Assembly (NCBI GenBank): GCA_003023245.1
Contig: PXTR01000114.1
Coordinates: 1 to 16,161, forward strand
Reading direction: 5' to 3'
Length of the DNA stretch: 16,161 bases
Source: Bacteroidetes bacterium QS_8_68_15
GTDB taxonomy: Bacteria; Bacteroidota; Rhodothermia; Rhodothermales; Salinibacteraceae
The first letter of the stretch is position 1, and each line of letters opens with the position of its first letter. Positions 7,227 through 12,967 of this stretch are shown one piece after another. A program made the translations under genes and the position numbers. The notes beneath the pieces are model-generated. The model did no database searches and was not told where the DNA came from. It saw nothing but the letters and a program-made list of their open reading frames with translations.

Positions 7227-8936
7227 ATGATCGGACTCGTTCACGGCTACGGTCTCGCCGGCTCCGGCTCGAACCTCTGGACGCGCTCGGTGGCCGAGGC
7301 GCTGGCCTATGGCGGAAAGGGGGTGCACCTGTTCTGCCAGGAAACCGACCCGGCGGACCTGCCCTTCGTCAGCGAGGCGCGCCTCTGGACGGCCGACGGC
7401 TCAGTCGAGATCCTCTTCTCCCGCGACACCGACTACGACGGCGCGTGCGTGCTGCACCGCCCCGAGCTGGAGCGGCTGCCGGTCTTCGTGCGTCCGCCGC
7501 GCGGGGCGTCGGACTATCTGGCCTACATGCCCGAGTTCACCGACGAGGAGACGGACGAGTACCTCGAGCGCAACACCCGGGCGCTACGCCGCGGGGTCGA
7601 GGGGGAGGAGCTGGAGGCGCTGCACATCAACCACACGGTGCTGATGTCGGAGGTGGGGCGGCGCGTCTCGGAGGCGACGGGCGTGCCCTTCGCGGTGATG
7701 CCGCACGGCAGCGCCATCGAGTACGTCGTGCGGCGCGACGAGCGCTTTCGCGACATCGCCGCCGGGGCGCTCACCGCCGCGCAGCGCGTCCTCGTGCTCT
7801 CCAACGAAATTCAGGATCGCCTGCGCGAGGTCTTCCCCGACGTGCCCGGCCTGACCGAGAAGATGCGCGACACGCGATCGGGCGTGAACACGCGCCAGTT
7901 CGAGCTGGTCGCGCGCTCGGAGCGCCCCGCAAGCATCCAGCGCATCGCGGCGGCCGTCGCCGAAGAGGAGCGCGGCAAGACGCCCGACCAGACGCGCCGG
8001 ATGCACGAGCGCCTGCGCGAGATCGACGGCGACGCGGCGGACGAGCCGGCCGCCGAGCGCGTGCAGGACGCGCTCAACGAGGCCGGCAGCTACAACGAGC
8101 GCCGCCCCGACACCGGCCTCGACGCCAAGCTCGACGGCGTGGACTGGACCGAGGCGGAGATCGTCACCTTCGTGGGGCGGCTCATCAGCTACAAGGGGAT
8201 TCATTCCATCGTCGCGGCGCTGCCGCTCATCCTGCGCGAGCGGCCGGACGTGCGCGTGGTGCTGGCCGGGGCGGGGCCGCTGCGCGAGGTGCTCGAAGCG
8301 CTCGTCTTTGCCCTCGCGGAGGGGCGCCGCGACCTGGCGCGCACCCTCGCCGAGCACGGCGGCACGCTCGAAGGCGAAAACGAGGGCGGCCTCGACACCG
8401 TCACCGGCCTCTTCGACGCACTGGAGGACGAGGGTAAGCTGGCGGACTACTTCATCACCGCCGAGACGCACCTCCAGGCCGACCCGGAAGGAGGCGGCAC
8501 CGTGCTGTTTACCGGCTACCTCGACCACGACGCGCTGTGCCACCTCTTCCCGTGCTGCGACGTGGCGGTCTTTCCCTCTATGGTCAAGGAGGGCGCCCCG
8601 CTGGTGGTGCCGGAGGCGATGGCCTCGGGCTGCTACCCGATGGGGACGAACTTCGCGGGCATGAAAGACAGCCTCGACGCGGTCGAGGAGGGCCTACGCG
8701 AAGGCGGCTTCACCGACGAGGAGGTCGCGCCGCTGCGCCTGCGCCCGGCGCCGGAGCACACGGCGCGCGACATCGCGGCGGGCGTGCCGCGCGCGCTCGA
8801 CCTGGGCGGACGGCAGCGCGAGACCCTCCGCCGCGTGGCCGACGAGCGCTTCTCGTGGCGCGGCATCGCCGAGTCGCTCACCGACGAGCTGGCGGCGCTG
8901 CGCTCCTCGTCGGTCGGGTCGGCAACACGTGCGTGA
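7227..8936 (+). CDS. GT-B (GT4-like) glycosyltransferase
   Basis: 569-aa retaining-type glycosyltransferase, cytoplasmic or peripheral to the membrane. The N-terminal domain opens with a Gly-rich acceptor loop (GYGLAGSGSNLWTRS, 7-21). The C-terminal nucleotide-sugar domain starts at about 313 with VGRLISYKGI (316-325) and AGAGPLREVL. The donor-binding EX7E motif is Glu455-Glu463 (KEGAPLVVPEAMASG), as in GT4 enzymes. It is longer than a typical 380-420 aa GT4. Extra length comes from insertions around 230-310 (charged, helical) and 350-420 (EGENEGGLDTVTGLFDALED), both inside otherwise conserved domains. I chose the ATG at 7227 because MIGLVHGYG is the usual first beta strand; an ATG at 7161 is possible. 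The product is unknown: glycan, glycolipid and osmolyte synthesis all remain possible. It is a single-gene transcription unit here. Confidence 0.88.
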   Translation: MIGLVHGYGLAGSGSNLWTRSVAEALAYGGKGVHLFCQETDPADLPFVSEARLWTADGSVEILFSRDTDYDGACVLHRPELERLPVFVRPPRGASDYLAYMPEFTDEETDEYLERNTRALRRGVEGEELEALHINHTVLMSEVGRRVSEATGVPFAVMPHGSAIEYVVRRDERFRDIAAGALTAAQRVLVLSNEIQDRLREVFPDVPGLTEKMRDTRSGVNTRQFELVARSERPASIQRIAAAVAEEERGKTPDQTRRMHERLREIDGDAADEPAAERVQDALNEAGSYNERRPDTGLDAKLDGVDWTEAEIVTFVGRLISYKGIHSIVAALPLILRERPDVRVVLAGAGPLREVLEALVFALAEGRRDLARTLAEHGGTLEGENEGGLDTVTGLFDALEDEGKLADYFITAETHLQADPEGGGTVLFTGYLDHDALCHLFPCCDVAVFPSMVKEGAPLVVPEAMASGCYPMGTNFAGMKDSLDAVEEGLREGGFTDEEVAPLRLRPAPEHTARDIAAGVPRALDLGGRQRETLRRVADERFSWRGIAESLTDELAALRSSSVGSATRA

Positions 8937-9154
8937 GGGATCGGCAGCGAACGAGCGAAGCCGGCAGCGATGCTTCTCGCCGATTACATCGTCGGATTAC
9001 ACCGCTGCCTCAGTGACTTCTTCGGGCTCGGCGTGCCTGAGCGCTTCCCGAAGGGGCCAACCGTCTGACGAAGCTCCGACGTAGCAGAAAGCGAAAACGC
9101 AACTCGTCAGGGGCACCGATGGGTTATATCGCTCACTCGCATCGTGCTCGCGGC
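8937..9154. other. intergenic region between convergent units
   Basis: 218 bp between the glycosyltransferase stop and the end of the PIN pseudogene. I see no supported gene. A minus-strand open frame here (8997-9284) is not family-like. There is no clear terminator hairpin with a T run. Confidence 0.5.
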
Positions 9155-9539
9155 TCACCACAAAAGCTCGACGTTGTAGTCTTCGAACGCTTCGTCCTTG
9201 CCGACTATTGGCATCGCTTCTTCTCGGGCTTGCGCTACGATCAGACGGTCGAACGGGTCGCGGTGATGGAAAGGCAACGCTCACTGTACGTCCAGATGCT
9301 CTGCCTCCACCGCGAGTTGCTCAATGGCGTTGCCTTCGACGTGCTCTCCGACGAGTCGCGTAAAAGGGAGCGGCACTTCCAGCTTGCCGATGCTGACTTT
9401 GATCGCCATTTCCCAAAGGCTCCCAACGCTCAAAAAGCGCGTGTTGCCGTCCTCCGATCAGGCGTTTTGCTTCGTCGCTGAGCTTATCATTTCCCTCAAT
9501 GAACCAGAGAAAAGCGTGCGTGTCGAGTAGTAACTTCAC
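9155..9539 (-). pseudogene. PIN-domain toxin (VapC-like), broken by a frameshift and a nonsense codon
   Basis: The gene opens with MKLLLDTHAFLWFIEGNDKL, a classic PIN-nuclease start with the first acidic residue Asp6. The reading frame is lost at 9454-9455, where one G appears to be inserted (ATC-GGAG-GAC instead of ATC-GAG-GAC). In the new frame the family sequence resumes as EDGNTRFLSVGSLWEMAIK and continues to HLDVQ, where a TGA (9283-9281) interrupts. The same frame then gives ALPFHHRDPFDRLIVAQA and ends VELLW with TGA at 9155. So nearly the full ~128-codon toxin is recognisable but cannot be made. The GTG start overlaps the antitoxin stop by the usual four bases. The intact toxin would be an RNase. 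Confidence 0.88.
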
Positions 9540-9772
9540 GGCGAAGCAGGCTGATAATCGTCGAAGTCGTCGAGCGGTTCGTCGAAGTCGTCGCTCATCC
9601 AGACTTGGCCTTTTGCACTACCGAAACGCGGCCTCGGTTTGTTTTCGGGCGTGGGAACGAGTTTGAAAGCGGCCCCGTCGCCGCGAGTGATGACGACTTC
9701 TTCTCCCTGCGAAGCTTTTTCCACAAGCTCCTCGAGTCGTGTTTTCGCTTGGCTTACGTCGATCTGCGGCAT
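9536..9772 (-). CDS. Phd/YefM-family antitoxin
   Basis: 78-aa antitoxin that would bind and silence the adjacent PIN toxin and repress its own promoter. The N-terminal DNA-binding fold is typical (MPQIDVSQAKTRLEELVEKA, EEVVITRGDGAAFKLVP). The C-terminal toxin-binding tail has the signature FGSAKGQVWMSDDFDEPLDDF, found in Phd-type partners of PIN toxins. I use the ATG at 9772; the longer start at 9796 adds eight non-family residues. Its stop overlaps the toxin GTG, and its start overlaps the end of the ParE-like gene by 19 bp. The reading frame is intact even though its toxin is dead, so it is an orphan antitoxin that may still act on related toxins elsewhere. Confidence 0.93.
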   Translation of the reverse strand: MPQIDVSQAKTRLEELVEKASQGEEVVITRGDGAAFKLVPTPENKPRPRFGSAKGQVWMSDDFDEPLDDFDDYQPASP

Positions 9773-10095
9773 GGCGGGGCGTGCGGTCTCCGACAACTGC
9801 TACGGGCGAGGAATGCAACGCGGCGAGCGCGGACTTGCTCCAAAACGCTATAATACCGTTTTGAGGAAATGAAGTAGATGATTCGGTAGTCGCGGTAGAT
9901 CAGTTCTCGAATGGCTTCGTCCTTGATCTCCGGCACCATGCGACCCATGCGTGGGAAGCGTTCGAGCTGGTCGGCTTTGTAGAACACTTGCTCCACAAAG
10001 AACGCCGCGTAGTCCGGCGCGACGCGCTCGTAGTACGCCTCGATTTCTTCGAGGTCTTTCAGCGCTTGTGGTCTCCACTCCAGAACAGCAGCCAT
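9754..10095 (-). CDS. RelE/ParE-superfamily toxin with abnormal C-terminus
   Basis: 113-aa protein. Residues 1-78 match the ParE/RelE fold: ALKDLEEIEAYYERVAPDYA (helical hairpin), FVEQVFYKADQLERFPRMGR, then the strand segment ELIYRDYRIIYFI. The expected last strand with its HGxR-like motif is not seen in any frame. From residue 79 the sequence reads SKRYYSVLEQVRARRVAFLA and a Pro/Arg-rich tail that runs 19 bp into the next antitoxin. The change coincides with a perfect 7-bp inverted repeat at 9841-9863. The toxin may therefore be inactive or altered. It starts 3 bp after the upstream antitoxin stop, the usual coupled arrangement. Confidence 0.8.
   Translation of the reverse strand: MAAVLEWRPQALKDLEEIEAYYERVAPDYAAFFVEQVFYKADQLERFPRMGRMVPEIKDEAIRELIYRDYRIIYFISSKRYYSVLEQVRARRVAFLARSSCRRPHAPPCRRST
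9841..9863. promoter_or_regulatory. inverted repeat upstream of the Phd antitoxin (candidate operator)
   Basis: Arms CAAAACG (9841-9847) and CGTTTTG (9857-9863) are perfect reverse complements around a 9-bp AT-rich centre that contains TATAAT on the plus strand and ATTATA on the minus. It lies 69 bp upstream of the phd start, inside the 3' part of the ParE-like gene. Phd/YefM antitoxins autoregulate at palindromes near their promoters, so an operator is a reasonable inference. Confidence 0.4.
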
Positions 10096-10098
10096 GCC

Positions 10099-10302
10099 TT
10101 ACCGCCAGCTTCGCTCTTCACGGGGCTTCTCGAACTGTTTGCGCGCCTCTTCCGGCGCGAGGCCCTGTCCTTCTTCGCGCAGGCCGGTTTTCACTTTGTG
10201 CAGTAAGATCAGCCGGTCCACGACGTCTTCGAGTTCGACGTCGCCTTCGGGCAACTTGCCGACGGCTTCGACCACATCAGATTTTGAGAGCGTTGCTGGC
10301 AT
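10099..10302 (-). CDS. small antitoxin partner of the ParE/RelE-like toxin
   Basis: 67-aa acidic helical protein. The pattern LPEGDVELEDVVDRLILLHK with an N-terminal SKSDVVEAV helix, followed by GLREEGQGLAPEEARKQF, is the layout of small antitoxins encoded just upstream of ParE/RelE toxins. It has no separate DNA-binding fold that I can name. The stop is 3 bp before the toxin ATG, so translation is coupled. It is the first gene of the four-gene minus-strand stack; the promoter should lie in 10303-10436, where GTTTG/CAAAC (10314-10327) forms a small inverted repeat 12 bp upstream of the start. Confidence 0.82.
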   Translation of the reverse strand: MPATLSKSDVVEAVGKLPEGDVELEDVVDRLILLHKVKTGLREEGQGLAPEEARKQFEKPREERSWR

Positions 10303-10436
10303 AACAGGGATGCGTTTGTTGCCAAACAGTTGGGTGATCTGCTACGCTGACAGCCGCATCGGGTTCGCTACTTTTCCTCTCGGCTACGACGCACGCGCTA
10401 TCACCCGTTTCATGCCGAACCGTTCAGCACGCCTCC

Positions 10437-10985
10437 TCACGACTGCCGATACCACGCTGCGTCGTCGTTCGAAGCGGAGGGTTCGGACGGCGCGGGGTCG
10501 CGCTCCGACGGGGCAGCCGACGTCTCGACACGCGGCGCAGGCGTCGGCGGGGCGGGGGCCGCGTCTTCGGGCGAGGGCAGCGACGCCGTCAGGCGAAGCA
10601 GGTAGCGCAGGTAGCGCGTGAACGGCAGCGCCGGCAGCGCCTCGGCGCGGGCCTCAGCGTCGGCGCGCTCGGCGGTCTGTGCCTCGATTTTGCGACGCGT
10701 GCGGGCGGTTTCGTCGTCGATCTGCTCCAAGCGGCGCTCGGCGCGGCGCTCCAGGCGGCGTTCCTGCGCGGGCGAGAGGGCGTCGGGCAGCGCGCCGGCG
10801 TAGCGCTCGGCGAGGGCGGCACGCCACGCTTCGAGGCGCGCGGTGGTCGTCTCGCCCAGCTTCGTCACGTCGGCCAGTGCCTCGGGCGTCGCCTCGTAGG
10901 CCGTGCGGATGCCCGCCGCCTTCAGTCGCACGACGGTCTTGTGCGAGAGGCCCTTCCCGCCGCGCCCAGCGCCGGGGCAAACCAA
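10437..10985 (-). CDS. C-terminal HhH/coiled tail of the TerY-P kinase (separated by frameshift)
   Basis: This 182-aa frame continues the kinase upstream of it in a different phase. KGLSHKTVVRLKAAGIRTAY and EALADVTKLGETTTARLEAW form a helix-hairpin-helix unit like the one in E. coli YegI. Then come a charged coiled-coil segment (ERRLERRAERRLEQIDDETA), a short aromatic helix (FTRYLRYLLRL) and a Pro/Ser/Ala-rich end. HhH units often bind nucleic acid non-specifically, but here the role is unproven. The apparent start at 10985 is not a credible gene start: the first ~11 residues are an out-of-frame reading of the kinase sequence WFAPALGAA. I treat 10437-12079 as one ancestral gene. Confidence 0.75.
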   Translation of the reverse strand: MVCPGAGRGGKGLSHKTVVRLKAAGIRTAYEATPEALADVTKLGETTTARLEAWRAALAERYAGALPDALSPAQERRLERRAERRLEQIDDETARTRRKIEAQTAERADAEARAEALPALPFTRYLRYLLRLTASLPSPEDAAPAPPTPAPRVETSAAPSERDPAPSEPSASNDDAAWYRQS

Positions 10986-12079
10986 CGCGCCACGCCCTCA
11001 CGCGCGGCCGCTCGTCGCTCGCGCCGCGCCGGCGAGGAGCGCTCCGCCTCGACCGGCGCGGTTCCGCTCCGCACCTCAGCCAAACGGGGCGCGTCTTCGG
11101 GCGCGCGGTGGCAGGCGGCCCGCAGCGCGCCGACTTCGCGGGACGGAAGGGCGTCCAGCGCCTCCAGCTCCGCGAAGAGGGGCGACGCGCTGGGGTCGTA
11201 GAAGTCGGCGGCGCGGAAGAGGAGGTTTTCGCCCGTGTCGTACCGTTCCCAGAGGCCGGGGCGCACGGCCAGCGCGCGCAGGGCGACGTAGACGGCCAGG
11301 CCGGCGAAACGGTCGAGGCGCGGGCCGAAGTCGTCCTCGGTGCGGTCGGGGTGCTGGTAGTTGCGGTGGCCCACCTCGGCGCTCGGTTTGCCGGCGAGGG
11401 CGGGGACGAACGTGGTGTCGTAGTCCACCAGCGTCAGTGCTGGGCCGCCCCCTTCCGGCATATCGCGAACCAGCACGTTGCCGTGCTGGAGGTCGCCGTG
11501 GGCGACGTTCGCGTCTTCGAGGTCGGCGAGCATCGCGGCCCACGCGTCGGCGAGCGCCGCAAGCGTCTCGGGGTCGTCAAGGTGCTCTTCGACGAAGCGG
11601 TTGAGCGCCGCGCCCTCGGCCCAGTCCATCTTGAGCAGCGGGAACGCCTCGCCGCCGGCGCGCACGCCCTCCGGCTGGTAGTCGAAGCCAACGGTGTAGG
11701 GCAGATCCGCCTCGGCGAGGTGCTTCGCCACGGCGCGGTAACGCTTCTGCTGCTCGGGCGCGTCGGACAGGAAGCACTTGGCCGCGTAGCGCGCGCCCTC
11801 GGGGGTGGTCATCGGGAAAACGGCGGCGAACGCGCCGGTCACCGGGCGCGGCAAGCCCAGCGGCCCGGTGCGCGGCTCCGCGCGCTGGAGCGCCTCGTCG
11901 GCGAAGGCGGCCCCGGGATGCTGGAGCGCCTCCTGGTACTGGCTCGGCGTGGGGAAAGACGTGATGCGTATTGCGTGGGGCGTATTGCGTGGGGCGTATT
12001 GCGTGATGCGTGAGGACAGCGGGCCGAAGCGTTTGCGCTGCAATGTGACCGACGCTACCATTGTGACCGGCGCTACCAT
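10922..12079 (-). CDS. Hanks-type protein kinase of the TerY-P triad (catalytic part)
   Basis: Serine/threonine kinase-like protein, related to E. coli YegI. Numbering from the ATG at 12079: a glycine-loop equivalent GAFAAVFP (82-89), ATP-anchoring Lys101 in YAAKCF, the hinge-like PLLKMDWAEG (147-156), the catalytic loop HGDLQHGN (194-201, base Asp196), and DYD (219-221) replacing DFG. A GHRNYQHPDR segment follows at the activation region. The frame ends at 10922 with a nonsense tail (RASRTRPSCD), because phase is lost at 10956-10958; the HhH tail follows in another frame. The family-like start is about residue 42 (FPTPSQYQEALQHP). Residues 1-41 are encoded by an 18-bp tandem duplication and a 7-bp repeat array, so the natural start may have been displaced. 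The partner phosphatase is 75 bp upstream on the same strand. Confidence 0.83.
   Translation of the reverse strand: MVAPVTMVASVTLQRKRFGPLSSRITQYAPRNTPHAIRITSFPTPSQYQEALQHPGAAFADEALQRAEPRTGPLGLPRPVTGAFAAVFPMTTPEGARYAAKCFLSDAPEQQKRYRAVAKHLAEADLPYTVGFDYQPEGVRAGGEAFPLLKMDWAEGAALNRFVEEHLDDPETLAALADAWAAMLADLEDANVAHGDLQHGNVLVRDMPEGGGPALTLVDYDTTFVPALAGKPSAEVGHRNYQHPDRTEDDFGPRLDRFAGLAVYVALRALAVRPGLWERYDTGENLLFRAADFYDPSASPLFAELEALDALPSREVGALRAACHRAPEDAPRLAEVRSGTAPVEAERSSPARRERRAAAREGVARWFAPALGAAGRASRTRPSCD
10956..10958 (-). other. frameshift site in the kinase gene
   Basis: On the minus strand the kinase frame reads GCG-GCG-GGA-AGG, while the HhH frame reads GGC-GGG-AAG-GGC. Adding one G to the GGG run restores an uninterrupted protein (...LGAAGKGLSHKT). 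A one-base deletion, or a homopolymer sequencing error, explains it. The sequence is not a canonical X-XXY-YYZ slippery heptamer. Confidence 0.75.
11960..12015. repeat. 8 x 7-bp tandem array (CGTRNNN family), inside the kinase 5' end
   Basis: Eight consecutive heptads on the plus strand, in order: CGTGATG, CGTATTG, CGTGGGG, CGTATTG, CGTGGGG, CGTATTG, CGTGATG, CGTGAGG. On the minus strand the array is read through as ITQYAPRNTPHAIRIT at the kinase N-terminus, between the only ATG starts and the first family-like residue. Confidence 0.9.
12044..12079. repeat. 18-bp tandem duplication carrying the kinase start codon
   Basis: Two adjacent 18-bp copies (12044-12061 and 12062-12079) differ at one base. 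On the minus strand each begins with ATG, giving MVAPVT-MVASVT, so the kinase has two equivalent in-frame starts. Confidence 0.9.
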
Positions 12080-12133
12080 TCCAAAGACGATGACGCCCGA
12101 ATGGTTTTCTCGACGCCCGCAAACAAGCAGCCT

Positions 12134-12175
12134 TCACGCGTCACGTATCACGCGTCACGTATCACGCGTCACGCA
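12134..12175. repeat. 6 x 7-bp tandem array at the PP2C stop codon
   Basis: Plus-strand units in order: TCACGCG, TCACGTA, TCACGCG, TCACGTA, TCACGCG, TCACGCA. On the minus strand every unit carries TGA. Because 7 is not a multiple of 3, the array stops translation in all three frames. The PP2C stop (12155) is one of these TGAs. Confidence 0.92.
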
Positions 12176-12964
12176 AAGCACCGTCGTGTCGTCGTTGTCG
12201 AGCGCGCCCTCGTCGCGTGCGGCGCGGACCGCCTCGGCAAAGGCCGCCTCGTCGTCCCACGTCAGCGCACGGGCCGGGTCGGTGCGCGCCCCTGGAGCAC
12301 TCGTTTCACAGCGAAGGAGCCACGCGGCGGCAGCGTCGGTGGCGAGGGCGAAGGCGTCGCCGGGCTGGTAGCGGCCCTCGGTGCGGCGGAGCGTCGGCGT
12401 CTCGGCGTCGGCGCGGCTGGGGAGGAGCGCCGGGCGGGAGCCGAAGTCTTCAGGGTCCTCGCGCGGCCAGGCGCGCACCGTCTCGCCGTCGCGGAGGTGA
12501 AACAGGTTCGCGTCGCCGACGGAAACGGCGCGCCACGCGCCGCCCGTTGGCCCGCTGGAGGGGAGGTCGGGGGGACCGGTTTCGGGAAATAACTCCAGCC
12601 CGAGCAGCGCGGCGAAGGCGCCGGCGGCGGCCTTCTCGGCCCCGTACCACGGCAGCGCCTCGGCCTGCGCCGCGACGGACGCGCGCCACTTCTCTTGAAG
12701 TGCCGGCCATTCGTCGTGGGAGCGCACCGCTGCCGGCCCGTGCTCGGCGAAGCCGTCGGCCAGAAGCCGCGCCCACCGCCGCGCGAAGGCCGCCTCGGTC
12801 GCCCCGTCCGCCACCGCCGCACGAAACGGCGCGCCCGCCGCCCGCTCTTCCGACACCGCGAACGCATCTTCGTATTCCTCCGCGCTGCTCCCGCCTTTCG
12901 GCATCCAGAACACCCGCGCCCGAAAAATCCCCGCCTCACCGAACGCTCGCCCACTCATACCCAT
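12155..12964 (-). CDS. PP2C-family protein phosphatase of the TerY-P triad
   Basis: 269-aa metal-dependent Ser/Thr phosphatase, similar in role to E. coli PphC (YegK), which counteracts the partner kinase. The metal-binding motifs are present in order: EDAFAV (Glu32-Asp33), VADGATEAAF (Asp53-Gly54, with the GATE variant of the PP2C DG motif), VSVGDANLFHLRDG (Gly150-Asp151), an LATDAAAAW segment (207-215) and NDDTTVL (Asp258-Asp259). There is no membrane segment, so it is cytoplasmic. The start ATG at 12964 lies 3 bp after the vWA stop with a GGTGAGGT stretch before it; a second ATG at 12958 is equally usable. The last residues (CVTRDT) and the stop lie in a 7-bp repeat array, so the original C-terminus may have been trimmed or replaced. 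Confidence 0.9.
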   Translation of the reverse strand: MGMSGRAFGEAGIFRARVFWMPKGGSSAEEYEDAFAVSEERAAGAPFRAAVADGATEAAFARRWARLLADGFAEHGPAAVRSHDEWPALQEKWRASVAAQAEALPWYGAEKAAAGAFAALLGLELFPETGPPDLPSSGPTGGAWRAVSVGDANLFHLRDGETVRAWPREDPEDFGSRPALLPSRADAETPTLRRTEGRYQPGDAFALATDAAAAWLLRCETSAPGARTDPARALTWDDEAAFAEAVRAARDEGALDNDDTTVLCVTRDT

Positions 12965-12967
12965 ACC

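Noticed and set aside
9281..9283. TGA read as selenocysteine in the PIN toxin
   Set aside because: PIN nucleases have no selenocysteine at this place, no SECIS-like hairpin is evident, and a second lesion in the same gene marks it as a pseudogene.
8997..9284. 95-aa minus-strand open frame after the PIN pseudogene
   Set aside because: The first half is an out-of-phase reading of the PIN sequence and the rest resembles no family I know.
10950..10965. Programmed -1 frameshift in the kinase gene
   Set aside because: There is no canonical slippery heptamer and I see no clear downstream pseudoknot; a simple deletion in a G run is more economical.
11960..12175. CRISPR-like array
   Set aside because: Units are 7 bp with no spacers, which is a simple tandem repeat; no cas genes are in the window.
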